Source: Propionibacteriaceae bacterium (GTDB lineage Bacteria; Actinomycetota; Actinomycetes; Propionibacteriales; Propionibacteriaceae). From it: a stretch of 35,278 bases of DNA. Below are positions 15,315-24,461 of this stretch, piece after piece. Under the pieces are notes generated by a model, which worked only from the letters and a program-made list of their open reading frames with translations, was not told the DNA's origin and did not search any database. The translations under genes were made by a program, and so were the position numbers. The first letter of the stretch is position 1, and every line of letters begins with the position of its first letter. The stretch lies in NCBI GenBank assembly GCA_030532825.1, contig JAUNKK010000022.1, forward strand, positions 1-35,278, written 5' to 3'.

Positions 15315-16747
15315 CGTGGGGGCCGCTCGTCGGTGATGTCGACGCCAGCCCGACGACGGCGCCGACGACGCCGGGGCACAACTGACGTCTCCTGGCCCCC
15401 GGTGGGGGCATGATCGCCTTGAGGCTGCGTTGCTGACCGCCGACGGCGTCGCCGTTTCGTGCCGCCATCCAGACGCTTCTCGCGGGAAGCTCGATCCTCC
15501 CGGGGCGGGCGGGCCGAGCGCGGTAGGCGTCCTCTGGTGCCTTCAGGGATATCGAGGTCGCGGTACAGATGCTCGGATGAGGAATAGGTCTCAACTGGGA
15601 CCTCCAAGTCAAGGCCAAGCATCTTGTTGATGACCTTCCAGCGTGTCACGTCCGGCCAATCCACGAGGGTCACGGCCACGCCGCTACGCCCCGCCCGGCC
15701 AGTTCGGCCAATCCGGTGGATGTAGGTGGCGTCCGTGTCTGGGCATTCGTAGTTGATGACATGGCTTACGCCGGAAATATCAATGCCTCGCGCTGCGACA
15801 TCAGTAGCGACGAGAGTGGAGACGCTGCCTGATCGGAACTTCTTCAGGGCTCGTTCTCGTGCCGCCTGATTGAGATCGCCATGGATGGCAGCCGCAGGAA
15901 AGCCGCGATCGATCAACTCATCGGCCAGGCGCTGAGCCGCTCGTTTCGTGCGGCAGAAGATCATGACCTTGCCCACCTCGCGAGCCTGGATGATCCGTGC
16001 GACGACCTCCGGCTTGTCTAGGTCATGGGCCTGGTAGATGAACTGCTCAATGTCCGGCACGGTCGCCTGCGCGTCGGCGCCCTCCGCCCGGATGTTGATC
16101 GGGCGGTTCAAAGTGGCACGGGCCAAAGCCAGGATGGGGGCCGGCATCGTGGCAGAGAACAGCAGGCTCTGGCGTGAGGTGGGGGTTTTGGTCAGCAGTT
16201 TCTCAATGTCGGGAAGGAAGCCGAGATCGAGCATCTCGTCGGCCTCATCTAGCACCAGGATCTCAATCTGGTTGAGATCGAGATCGCGACGATTGGCTAG
16301 ATCCAGCAGTCGCCCGGGGGTGCCAACCACCACATCGACGCCACGCTTTAAAGCGTTCAGTTGTTCGTCGTACCCGGTACCGCCGTAGATCGTGAGTACC
16401 CGGGTGCCGAGTTTGCTTCCCGCCAACTCCAGATCACGAGCCACCTGCAAAGCAAGTTCGCGGGTGGGCGCGATGACCAAGGCCCGGGGCTTCCCATGGG
16501 TGATGGGTGTTGTGGCCGTTTCAGCAGTGCTCTGCAATCGATGGAGTAAAGAACTGCCGAAAGCCAGGGTCTTACCCGTACCCGTCCGTGCCTGCCCAAT
16601 CAGGTCGGTCCCGCTCAGCGCTAGGGGGATCGCGATGGCCTGGATAGGGAATGGGTGCACGATACCCGCCTCGGCGAGTGCGGACGTGATCTCTTCTCGA
16701 ATACCAAGGTCTGCGAAAGTCTCAGTAGCAGTGTTTGTCTCGCTCAG
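15308..16747 (-). CDS. DEAD-box RNA helicase, RhlE type, probable CTG start
   Basis: A 479-residue ATP-dependent RNA helicase. Motifs: Q motif with FADLG upstream of HPFPIQ, Walker A ARTGTGKT, PTRELA, VVGTPGRL, DEAD in VLDEADEMLDLGF, SAT in LLFSATMP, IFCRTKRAAQRLADEL, VATDVAARGID and HRIGRTGRAGRSG. The C-terminal tail has two Arg-rich clusters, likely for RNA binding. The first conventional start (GTG 16660) begins only 6 residues before the Q-motif glutamine and would delete the conserved Phe 17-20 residues upstream of it. The frame stays open to a TAG at 16757-16759, and the only plausible initiators in that stretch are CTG at 16747 (AGG 8 nt upstream) or ATC codons. I place the start at the CTG. 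Confidence 0.85.
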   Translation of the reverse strand: MSETNTATETFADLGIREEITSALAEAGIVHPFPIQAIAIPLALSGTDLIGQARTGTGKTLAFGSSLLHRLQSTAETATTPITHGKPRALVIAPTRELALQVARDLELAGSKLGTRVLTIYGGTGYDEQLNALKRGVDVVVGTPGRLLDLANRRDLDLNQIEILVLDEADEMLDLGFLPDIEKLLTKTPTSRQSLLFSATMPAPILALARATLNRPINIRAEGADAQATVPDIEQFIYQAHDLDKPEVVARIIQAREVGKVMIFCRTKRAAQRLADELIDRGFPAAAIHGDLNQAARERALKKFRSGSVSTLVATDVAARGIDISGVSHVINYECPDTDATYIHRIGRTGRAGRSGVAVTLVDWPDVTRWKVINKMLGLDLEVPVETYSSSEHLYRDLDIPEGTRGRLPRSARPPREDRASREKRLDGGTKRRRRRRSATQPQGDHAPTGGQETSVVPRRRRRRRRAGVDITDERPPRQ

Positions 16748-16755
16748 GATGAAAA

Positions 16756-16768
16756 CCTAACTGTTAGG
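16756..16768 (-). promoter_or_regulatory. Palindrome just upstream of helicase gene
   Basis: CCTAAC-T-GTTAGG is a perfect 6-bp inverted repeat with a 1-nt centre, ending 8 nt before the proposed CTG start. It contains the in-frame stop that bounds the helicase frame. With so short a centre it would act as a DNA operator rather than an RNA hairpin. Confidence 0.45.
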
Positions 16769-16834
16769 CGGGACCTGCGGACAACAGACCCGCGGGGCGG
16801 TGGCCCTGCAGGGGAGTCTACCTTGGTGAGCGCC

Positions 16835-17059
16835 TTAGAGCGCGCCGAAACCTACCGGTCGGCCTTCAACTGCGCCCAAATCAAGGTAGGCGAGTTTTCC
16901 GGCAGGGATGACGACTCGGCGGCCCTTGTCATCCGTCAGTTCGAACAGCGAGTTATTTTTCAGCGCCTGGCCGAGCGCCGCCACGATTTCGTCGGCACTA
17001 CTGGGGGTGCGCACTTGGAGTTCGCGGGTGCTGTCGCTGATTCCGATCCTGACATCCAT
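16835..17059 (-). CDS. DUF3107 family protein
   Basis: A 74-residue protein: MDVRIGISDSTRELQV, then SADEIVAALGQALKNNSLFELTDDKGRRVVIPAGKLAYLDLG. This is the DUF3107 family (Rv3208A/TB9.4-like), small actinobacterial proteins with a beta-alpha-beta fold and unknown role, commonly near the rhlE-type helicase gene as here. A longer reading to 17212 runs through the upstream phosphatase gene in another frame and is rejected. It starts 22 nt after the PP2C stop, so the two are probably cotranscribed. Confidence 0.9.
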   Translation of the reverse strand: MDVRIGISDSTRELQVRTPSSADEIVAALGQALKNNSLFELTDDKGRRVVIPAGKLAYLDLGAVEGRPVGFGAL

Positions 17060-17081
17060 GAGGCCAACCATAGCGTCTTGA

Positions 17082-17888
17082 TCAACTGCGGCAGCGCGCG
17101 ACGGCCACGGTGATGTTGTCGCGGCCACCGCACGAGTTCGCCCACTCGACCAGTGTCTCTGCCAGATCGCCAGCACCTGAGTGATGCTGTTGGGCTTCGC
17201 GGACCACCGCACTTAACTCTTCGGGCGAGCTGGCATAGTTCCACAACCCGTCGGTGCACACGACCAACCAACCGGAGGACTGCGGCGCGAACTCCACGAG
17301 CGCCGGGGCGACATCACTCGCGTTACGGCCAAGCCACCGGGTGATCGAGTGGGCCTGGAGGGAACGCTCGGCTTCTTCTCGCGACATGCCAAGCATCATG
17401 CGAGCCTGAGCCATCGAATCATCCTGGGTCATCAAACAACTGACGCCGTCATCCCCGATCCAATACGCGCGGGAATCCCCGATGCTGCCTACCCGGATCA
17501 GCCCATCGCCGACGGTGGCAGCGACGAGGGTACAAGCGGCAGGTTCATCGGCAGTACCATCGTCCAGCACCGCCTGGTGGGCACGCGCGAAAGCTGAATG
17601 GAAAGCATCTGCCATCGCCGCCCCGGCGGCGTGAGCGCGCATCAGGACTGAGCAGGCCTCCTCGGAAGCCACGAGGGAAGCTTGCTCGGCTCCAGCCGCA
17701 GTACTCACCCCGTCGGAGACCACAAGGACGGCGCGGCTCGCGGGGGCGGGGCTAGCGGCTAAGCACAGGGCATCCTGATTCGTGCGGTGCCTCGTGCCTA
17801 TGTCGCTGCAACCGGCCACCCACGGGGCCGGAACTACCGTGTAGTGGTCCCGGACGGGAGATGGGTCACCCGCTGCATGCTTGATCAC
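17082..17888 (-). CDS. PP2C-family serine/threonine phosphatase
   Basis: A 268-residue PPM-type phosphatase removing phosphate from Ser/Thr residues, probably opposing a Hanks-type kinase encoded elsewhere. Metal-binding motifs are GCSDIGTRHRTNQDA, VVSDGVS, GSIGDSRAYW, VCTDGLWNY and GGRDNITVAVA. There is no membrane segment. An ATG at 17921 would add 11 residues, but a TAGTAT -10 overlaps it and a strong GGAGG lies 4 nt before the GTG at 17888, so I prefer the GTG. The gene is followed closely by DUF3107. Confidence 0.9.
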   Translation of the reverse strand: MIKHAAGDPSPVRDHYTVVPAPWVAGCSDIGTRHRTNQDALCLAASPAPASRAVLVVSDGVSTAAGAEQASLVASEEACSVLMRAHAAGAAMADAFHSAFARAHQAVLDDGTADEPAACTLVAATVGDGLIRVGSIGDSRAYWIGDDGVSCLMTQDDSMAQARMMLGMSREEAERSLQAHSITRWLGRNASDVAPALVEFAPQSSGWLVVCTDGLWNYASSPEELSAVVREAQQHHSGAGDLAETLVEWANSCGGRDNITVAVARCRS

Positions 17889-17919
17889 TGGGCCTCCCCT
17901 TTTGCTGGTGGTGGGGCTC

Positions 17920-17925
17920 ATACTA
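17920..17925 (-). promoter_or_regulatory. -10 element of PP2C gene
   Basis: TAGTAT on the minus strand fits TANNNT; transcription from it would begin near 17913 and give a leader of about 25 nt carrying AGGGGAGG before the GTG at 17888. Confidence 0.35.
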
Positions 17926-17962
17926 GCCGCGTCTGGCCCCGTGTAGCAGTGGGAAGCATCGG

Positions 17963-18169
17963 TTAGATGGGACGGACGTGTTCCGCTTGCTTGCCCTTCG
18001 GGCCTTGCGTGATGTCGAACTCCACCCGCTGGTTCCCTTCGAGTGTCCGGAAACCTGAGATGTCGATGGATTTGTAGTGGACGAAGACGTCCTCATCGGT
18101 AGCGCCGTCAACGGCAATGAAGCCGAAACCCTTGTCTGGGTTGAACCATTTCACGGTTCCTAAAGCCAT
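17963..18169 (-). CDS. Cold shock protein, CspA family
   Basis: A 68-residue OB-fold single-stranded nucleic-acid-binding protein with RNP1 KGFGFI and RNP2 VFVHY, starting [17 protein letters not shown]. Such proteins melt mRNA structure and may be cold-inducible or constitutive; this one cannot be assigned to either. A GGAG ribosome binding site lies 7 nt upstream of the ATG, unlike the leaderless genes nearby. It is divergent from adnA, with 95 nt between starts; no clear terminator follows. Confidence 0.96.
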   Translation of the reverse strand: MALGTVKWFNPDKGFGFIAVDGATDEDVFVHYKSIDISGFRTLEGNQRVEFDITQGPKGKQAEHVRPI

Positions 18170-18264
18170 GCGTATTCTCCTGAGAAGTTGGCCTGCCGCA
18201 CTGCGCGGCTGCCCCGAAGATCACTCTTTCACATGAGGGGGGTCACCCATGGTTCGATGGACCC

Positions 18265-21200
18265 GTGACTGCATCACCTACCTGGGTTCTCCGGCCCGCT
18301 GCTTCCCCGAGTCTCCCGGCAGCGGACGACGATCAAGCAGCTGCCGCGGCGCCCTCGGAAGGCGTCCGGGTTGTGCTGGGCGGGCCTGGAACGGGTAAGA
18401 GCACCACGCTGGTCGAAGCTGTCGTGACTCGGCTGCGCCAGGGGACATCGCTGGACCGGTTTGTGGTCCTGGCCGCCTCCCGGCAGGGGGCACAGGAACT
18501 GCGACGCCACATCATCTGGCAGCGTGGGGGAGCGGAGGTCGGCGCCAGAATCACCACGATTCATGGCTTTGCGCTAGGCCTGTTGCGGGAATTCGGTGAC
18601 CCGGAACAAGACCTCAGGTTGCTGCGTGCCCCTGAGCAAGAGCAACGGCTGAGGGATTTGCTGGAGGGGGAGGGGCCTGACGCCTGGCCAACGCCTGTGC
18701 AGGCCGCGGCTGGCACCCGCGCTTTCGCTCGCCAGCTGCGTGCGGTGTTGGCCCGCGCCCGCCAACTCGGACTCGACCCGGAACAGGTGATCGAACTTGC
18801 GGGCAGTGACGATATTTTTGCGGCCGTTGGACGGTTCTTCGAGCTCTATTTGACAATTGCCGATTTCGATGGCGCCCTCGATTACACCGAACTGGTTCAT
18901 CGAGCCCGGTTGTTGCTGACCGATCAGGCCGTTGTCGACGCCTTCTTATCCCGATTCGATGAGATCTTTGTTGATGACGCACAGGAGCTGGATCAGGCGG
19001 GGGTTGGGTTGCTCGAGGACCTCGCTCTGCTTGGCGTGCCTCTGATGGCCTTCGGCGATCCGCAGCAGCGGCTAGGTGCGTTCCGCGGAGCCTCGGGGGG
19101 GAGCCTGCGGCGCCTCGCGCAATTACCAGGAGCCGAGACGCGGACGTTACGCCAGGGTTATCGGAATCAGACGGCGGTGGCGGAAGCCCTGTCCCACCTG
19201 CGACAGCGCCTTGACGCTAAAGATGCCCCGCCACATCCCTGGACTGGCCCCGGGGATCGGTCGCGTGTGAGCGTGGCCATCTACGACGATGCTGGAGCGG
19301 AGCTATCCCACTTGGCGGATAACCTGCGTGCCGCCGTGCTGGAGGATGGCTGTGCATGGAGCGAACTGGCTGTGATCACACGGTCTGGCCGCAGCCAGTT
19401 GACGCGATTAGCCCGCGAGTTGACCGCGCGCGGCATCCCCGTCGAGGTAGCGGGTGATGAGCTTGCGCTTGGGACCCAACGAGCTGTTCAGGTGCTGCTG
19501 AGTGGGCTAGCGGGTGCAGTCAATCTTGATCGGCTGGAGGAGCCGCAGGCGGCCCAACTGCTGGCGAGCCCCCTAGGGGGCCTGGACGCCGTCGACCAGC
19601 GAAAACTAGCGCGGTTGTTGGGCGGTGCGGGTCAGCGCCGCCTAGAAGAGTGCTTAGCTGCCCCCCAGGTGCTTGAATCGCTCGCGTCGCCGGAGGCTGA
19701 GGTAGCCGCGGCTCTTTCCAGACTCCTGTCGATGGCCGCTGCCCAGCTTTCTGGCGGGGCCAGGGTGGCGGAGGTGCTGTGGACGCTGTGGGACGGCACC
19801 GCGTGGCCGCAGCGATTACGTGACGCGGCACTCGCCGGCAGCCGCAGCGCCCACCAGGACCTCGATGCGGTAGTGGAACTCTTCGAGCTGGCGGAACGCC
19901 GCCGGGACCTAGCGGGCATGGCCGGGGCCCACGCGTTCAGCGTCGAGGTGGCTCGGGAGGAGATTCCCGCGGATACGGGCCGGGAATTGTCGCTCCAGAA
20001 CCGGGGGGTCCGCCTCGCCACGGCCCACCGGGCACGCAGTGGGGTCTGGCGGCGGGTGTACATGATCGGAGTGAGTGAAGGGACGTGGCCGCAGACAACC
20101 TGGCGTGGCCTTCTGCTCGACCCCGACCGCTTGGCACCCGACCATCTTGATGCCGCCACCACCGTCGGGACGTTGGCCGCGGAGCGCCGCTCGTTTTATG
20201 TTGCCTGTTCCCGGGCTGAGGAGGAACTCCATGTCAGTGCCCCAGCCGCCACTGAAGAGGAGCCCGCCGAGCCCTCTCGGTTCTGCCGAGAACTGGGTGT
20301 TGACCCCGTGCGGATCACGGGATCCTCGCCCCGGCGTCAGACGGGTCCCGCTTTGGTAGCAGACCTGCGCCGCGTCGTGGAAGATCGCTCGGAAGCACCA
20401 GCGGCGCGCCGCGCGGCTGCCCTCCGGTTAGCTCGCCTTGCGGCCGTGACTGGCCCGCAAGGGCAACCCGTATTCCGGGAGGCCGACCCAGACAACTGGT
20501 GGGGAGGCCGCACCGCGTTACCTACCTGGCAGCAGGGAGAGCCAATCATCATCACCGGCTCTAATTTGAAAGCACTGCTGGCCTGTCCGCGGCACTGGTT
20601 TATGACGCGGCGCGGCGGCGCTGAGCGACCGCGCGGCACACAGGCCGGGATTGGCGAAGTGACCCATTTGATCGCGCAGCGTGCCGCGCGCGATGGCCTA
20701 GGCCTTGAGGAGATGCTTGCCAGCCTTGATGAGGTGTGGGGCGAAGTGAACTTCGAGACCCGCAGCCTCAGGGTCACAGAACGTGACCAGGTGGCGGCTG
20801 CCTTGGCTCGCTTTCACGCCTGGCATGTGGCGAACCCCAATCAACTGATCGGGGTTGAACTGGATTTCGAGTTGCCGCTTCGCATACGGGGCGCCGCGGT
20901 GGTGCTGCGCGGCACGGTGGACCGGCTAGAGATTCACGATGGCCGATTGGCGGTCGTAGACCTGAAGACTGGACGGCGCTGCGCCACCAAGCCTGAGTTG
21001 GCGGAGCATGAGCAGCTGGGCTGCTACCAGTTGGCCGCGCGCCTAGGGGCCTTCGAACAGTATGTTCCTGGTGTCCGGGACGTGGCGGAACCCTCACTGC
21101 TGCAACTCAGGCATGGTGGAGCCTTGCCGGTGCAGCAGTTTCAGCCATTGCTGGCGGAGGGCCGGAACTGGCTAGATGAGAAACTGGAGCAAGCAGTCGA

Positions 21201-21306
21201 GGTGCTCACATCCGGGCTGTTTGAGGCGCGAGAGGGACCCCAATGCGCCTGGTGCCCGGTCATCGACTCGTGCCCCGTCAAGCAACCGGAGGGGTTCCTC
21301 GTATGA
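18265..21306 (+). CDS. adnA: Helicase-nuclease subunit AdnA
   Basis: A 1013-residue UvrD-like helicase fused to a RecB-type nuclease, one half of the AdnAB complex that unwinds and resects double-strand breaks in actinobacteria. Walker A GGPGTGKS is at about residues 39-46. Motif II reads VDDAQE (about 237-242) instead of DExxQD, a degenerate Walker B as I recall for AdnA. Motif VI is YVACSRAEEELHVS. The nuclease (about 770-1010) has GTVDRLE and VVDLKTG with the metal-binding Asp and Lys. One Cys at LLACPRHW plus CAWCPVIDSC near the C terminus fit a four-Cys iron-sulfur cluster as in AddB. The GTG start follows TTCGAT by 6 nt. The stop overlaps adnB as ATGA. Confidence 0.92.
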   Translation: MTASPTWVLRPAASPSLPAADDDQAAAAAPSEGVRVVLGGPGTGKSTTLVEAVVTRLRQGTSLDRFVVLAASRQGAQELRRHIIWQRGGAEVGARITTIHGFALGLLREFGDPEQDLRLLRAPEQEQRLRDLLEGEGPDAWPTPVQAAAGTRAFARQLRAVLARARQLGLDPEQVIELAGSDDIFAAVGRFFELYLTIADFDGALDYTELVHRARLLLTDQAVVDAFLSRFDEIFVDDAQELDQAGVGLLEDLALLGVPLMAFGDPQQRLGAFRGASGGSLRRLAQLPGAETRTLRQGYRNQTAVAEALSHLRQRLDAKDAPPHPWTGPGDRSRVSVAIYDDAGAELSHLADNLRAAVLEDGCAWSELAVITRSGRSQLTRLARELTARGIPVEVAGDELALGTQRAVQVLLSGLAGAVNLDRLEEPQAAQLLASPLGGLDAVDQRKLARLLGGAGQRRLEECLAAPQVLESLASPEAEVAAALSRLLSMAAAQLSGGARVAEVLWTLWDGTAWPQRLRDAALAGSRSAHQDLDAVVELFELAERRRDLAGMAGAHAFSVEVAREEIPADTGRELSLQNRGVRLATAHRARSGVWRRVYMIGVSEGTWPQTTWRGLLLDPDRLAPDHLDAATTVGTLAAERRSFYVACSRAEEELHVSAPAATEEEPAEPSRFCRELGVDPVRITGSSPRRQTGPALVADLRRVVEDRSEAPAARRAAALRLARLAAVTGPQGQPVFREADPDNWWGGRTALPTWQQGEPIIITGSNLKALLACPRHWFMTRRGGAERPRGTQAGIGEVTHLIAQRAARDGLGLEEMLASLDEVWGEVNFETRSLRVTERDQVAAALARFHAWHVANPNQLIGVELDFELPLRIRGAAVVLRGTVDRLEIHDGRLAVVDLKTGRRCATKPELAEHEQLGCYQLAARLGAFEQYVPGVRDVAEPSLLQLRHGGALPVQQFQPLLAEGRNWLDEKLEQAVEVLTSGLFEAREGPQCAWCPVIDSCPVKQPEGFLV

Positions 21307-24300
21307 CTCTGAACCATCCTGAGGAGCTGAGCGAACTGCTTGGTGTTCGGTTTAGTCGGGAACAACTGGAGGCCATTTGCGCACCACTGGCGCCCCAGGT
21401 GATCATCGCAGGGGCGGGCACCGGGAAGACCACCGTGATGGCGGCTCGCGTCGTGTGGCTCGTTGGCACCGGCCAAGTAACCGCCGAGCAGGTGCTAGGG
21501 CTGACGTTCACTCGCAAAGCCGCGGCTGAGTTGGGTGCCCGGGTGGGGCGGGCGCTGGACCAGGCTGGCTTGTTCACCGACGACGATACTCAAGGCAGCG
21601 AGCTTGTCCTCACCTACGACGCCTTCGCGGGGCGGCTCGTTCGCGACTTCGGGCTGCGCCTCGGTCTCGACGGAGAAATGCAGTTACTGAGCGGCGCCGC
21701 GCGCTACCAGATCGCCACCAAGGCGGTGGCACAGCACGAGCAGGTACTGTCAAACTTGGCGCGCCTATCGCACCACACCCTTCCCGAACGGTTACTCGCC
21801 CTCGACGGCGTGATGGCGTCACATCTGGTGAGTCCCGAGGACCTTCGCCAGTTCACCCGCGGGGCGGAGGCCCGATTCGCCGAGGCCCCCCGGTATCGGG
21901 GCCGAGTCCTTAAGATCATTGAAGAGACGCAGAGCGCATTGGCTGAGCGGCTGGAGTTGCTCGCCCTCGTCGAGGAGTACCGGCGCCTCAAGACTGCCTT
22001 AGGAGTGACGGAGTTCGCCGATCAGCAAGCTCACGCGGTCGCTTTGGCGCGCGGTTTCCCCGCCGTCGGTGCCGCCCTGCGGGAGCGTTTCCACGTGGTG
22101 CTACTCGACGAATACCAAGACACGTCTGCCGCCCAGGCACTCCTGCTGCGCGCATTATTCAGCGGTTCCACCCCCCAGCGAGGTCGGGGTCACCCGGTGA
22201 CCGCCGTCGGCGACCCGAACCAGGCCATTTACGCCTGGCGGGGCGCTGCGGCCTCGAATATCGCGGGCTTCCCCAAGCATTTCTCACGTGCGGCAGGCGA
22301 GGCTGCCCGGCGATATGAGTTGACCATCAACCGCCGTAGTGGCAGCCGTATCCTCGCTGCTGGCAATGCGCTCGTGGCTGCCCTGGCCTTGGCCAGCGGT
22401 GATGGCGTGGCGCTCCAGGCCCCCAGTGACGCTCCTTCCGGTGAGGTTATCGCCCGGGAGTTCGACAGTCTCGACGAGGAACTGCTCGCCCTGGGGAGCG
22501 ACATTGTACGGCGCCACGCCGAAGGTACCGCTTGGGGAAACATGGCAGTGCTGACCAGGCGCAATGACCTGCTGGCCGCGACCTATGACGTGCTGCGTTC
22601 TCGTGACGTGCCGGTGGAGATCGTGGGCTTGGGTGGGATGCTGTACCTGCCGGAAATAGCCCCTGTGGTCGCGACATTGAAGCTCTTGGTGAACCCCGTC
22701 GACAACGCGGCTGCTGCCAGTCTGCTAACCGGGCCGCGCTGGGGACTGTCATTGGAGGACCTCGTAGCCCTCGCACGCAGGGCTCGCGACCTCGTTCGCA
22801 CCGAGACCGAAGATGCTCAGCCGGAGCCGGCACAGGCTCAACCGGGACTGGGCGATGCATTATCCGCCCTGCTACGCCGGAGCGATACCTCGCAGGCGCC
22901 ATCGCTCCTTGATGCCGCCGCCGACCCCGGGGAGGGCTACCTGCCCGAGCCTGGAAAAGACCTAGTGCAGCGTTTTGCTCGCGAGCTGGCGGAGCTGCGG
23001 TCGCACCTTGGTGAACCCGTCGGTGATGTGGTGCGCCGTGTCATCGCCAAGCTCGGGCTGACGACTGAAGTCATGATCGATGGAGACCCAGCGCAACTCA
23101 CCCGTTTCACCGAGTTGTGCAGTTCCTTCCCGACGCTCGGCCAGGACAGCGATCTTTCGGCCTTGTTGGCGTGGCTGGAGGCCGAGAAAGAACATGGGGT
23201 GGGGTTGGAGCGGGCCACCAGCAACCATGCGGACTCGGTCAAGCTGCTCACGGTGCACCGCGCCAAAGGACTGGAATGGGACGCGGTGTACCTGCCGGCA
23301 CTGGCGGAGGGCGTTTTTCCCAGCCCCGGCCGGGACGGCAACTGGACCACGAATGCCAGCCAACTGCCGGCGCCTCTTAGAGGCGACGCCGATAGCGTTC
23401 CCCAACTTGGTGAGTACACGAAGCCCGGTATCGAGGCCTACAAGGCGCTGTTACAGACCGAACAGCAACTGTCGGAGGATCGGCTGGCCTATGTGGCTGC
23501 CACACGGGCGAAACGGACACTCGTGGTTTCTACCCACACCTGGGCGAGGGGGCTGAAACGCCCTCGAACCGCGTCCCGATATTTCCAGGCGATAGCGAGC
23601 CTTGCAGACGAGTGGCAGCCGAGCAGCCCGCCCCCCGAGAACCCACACCCCGATGCAGGGCGCACCGCCGTATGGCCGAGACCATACAGTCACCGGGAGG
23701 CGGCACGCGCCGAGGCCACCGAACTGGTGCGTGAAGCTCAGAAACTCATCGCTACCGGCGGGGACGAAACCGAATGGGTGTGGCGGTCCGGGGTAACGGA
23801 CGAGGCGATCCACCAACGGATTGACGCCTGGGATCGGGATATCGCTTTCCTCATAGAACAACTCAGTCGACGTGCCTCTCGCCAGTTGGTGCTCCCCCCC
23901 GGCCTGTCAGCTAGCGCCCTTATGGAACTCGGCCGGGACCCAGACGGTTTCGCAACCAAGCTGCTGCGGCAGATGCCGAGGCAACCCCGACGTGATGTCC
24001 GTCTAGGCGAGCAATTCCATGACTGGGTGGTTACCCGGTTCGGTGCGAGCCCGGGATTTGACGAGTTGTCGCCCCGTCAAACTGACGACCCGGCCCTGAG
24101 ACGTCTTCAAGAGGCGTTTGAAGCCAGCCCGTTCGCCCAGCGGATGCCGTTGGGGGTCGAGGTCCCGTTCCTTCTCAAGTGGCGGCACCTCGTACTGCGA
24201 GGCCGAATCGACGCGGTCTTCCCCAGTGACGATCCCCACTACGACGCGCTGGTCGTCGACTGGAAGATCGGGAACCAGGACCCAGACCCGCTGCAACTGG

Positions 24301-24461
24301 CGATCTATCGCCTGGCTTGGGCTGAAGCCCGAGGGCTTGACCTGCAGCGAGTGGCTGTCGCCTTCCACCATGTGTTGGCGAATCGGCTAGAACACGTCGC
24401 CGCAGGCCCAGAACTCATCGAGGCTGCTGCGTCCCAACTCGGTGGTTTCTCTAACCCTTGA
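21303..24461 (+). CDS. adnB: Helicase-nuclease subunit AdnB
   Basis: A 1052-residue partner of AdnA and probably the lead motor. N-terminal SF1A motifs are complete: Walker A AGAGTGKTT (about residues 37-45), LTFTRKAAAELGAR, motif II LLDEYQDTS (about 268-275), GDPNQAIYAWRGA, TVHRAKGLEWD and AYVAATRAKRTL. The C-terminal nuclease has GRIDAVF, VVDWKIG at about residue 984, and QLAIYR. Unlike AdnA it lacks the iron-sulfur cysteines. The start ATG at 21303 overlaps the adnA stop (ATGA), so synthesis is coupled and equimolar subunits are expected; a GTG at 21243 would lie inside adnA. The end overlaps the convergent DUF7455 gene by 11 nt. Confidence 0.94.
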   Translation: MTLNHPEELSELLGVRFSREQLEAICAPLAPQVIIAGAGTGKTTVMAARVVWLVGTGQVTAEQVLGLTFTRKAAAELGARVGRALDQAGLFTDDDTQGSELVLTYDAFAGRLVRDFGLRLGLDGEMQLLSGAARYQIATKAVAQHEQVLSNLARLSHHTLPERLLALDGVMASHLVSPEDLRQFTRGAEARFAEAPRYRGRVLKIIEETQSALAERLELLALVEEYRRLKTALGVTEFADQQAHAVALARGFPAVGAALRERFHVVLLDEYQDTSAAQALLLRALFSGSTPQRGRGHPVTAVGDPNQAIYAWRGAAASNIAGFPKHFSRAAGEAARRYELTINRRSGSRILAAGNALVAALALASGDGVALQAPSDAPSGEVIAREFDSLDEELLALGSDIVRRHAEGTAWGNMAVLTRRNDLLAATYDVLRSRDVPVEIVGLGGMLYLPEIAPVVATLKLLVNPVDNAAAASLLTGPRWGLSLEDLVALARRARDLVRTETEDAQPEPAQAQPGLGDALSALLRRSDTSQAPSLLDAAADPGEGYLPEPGKDLVQRFARELAELRSHLGEPVGDVVRRVIAKLGLTTEVMIDGDPAQLTRFTELCSSFPTLGQDSDLSALLAWLEAEKEHGVGLERATSNHADSVKLLTVHRAKGLEWDAVYLPALAEGVFPSPGRDGNWTTNASQLPAPLRGDADSVPQLGEYTKPGIEAYKALLQTEQQLSEDRLAYVAATRAKRTLVVSTHTWARGLKRPRTASRYFQAIASLADEWQPSSPPPENPHPDAGRTAVWPRPYSHREAARAEATELVREAQKLIATGGDETEWVWRSGVTDEAIHQRIDAWDRDIAFLIEQLSRRASRQLVLPPGLSASALMELGRDPDGFATKLLRQMPRQPRRDVRLGEQFHDWVVTRFGASPGFDELSPRQTDDPALRRLQEAFEASPFAQRMPLGVEVPFLLKWRHLVLRGRIDAVFPSDDPHYDALVVDWKIGNQDPDPLQLAIYRLAWAEARGLDLQRVAVAFHHVLANRLEHVAAGPELIEAAASQLGGFSNP

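Noticed and set aside
16660-16760. Frameshift or pseudogene explanation for the helicase N terminus
   Set aside because: The whole Q motif reads in one unbroken frame with the rest of the protein; only the initiator is unusual, so no frameshift is needed.
18265-24461. Helicase-nuclease pair considered as a phage-defence island
   Set aside because: Domain order, the degenerate AdnA motif II and ATGA coupling fit housekeeping AdnAB repair; no defence partners nearby.
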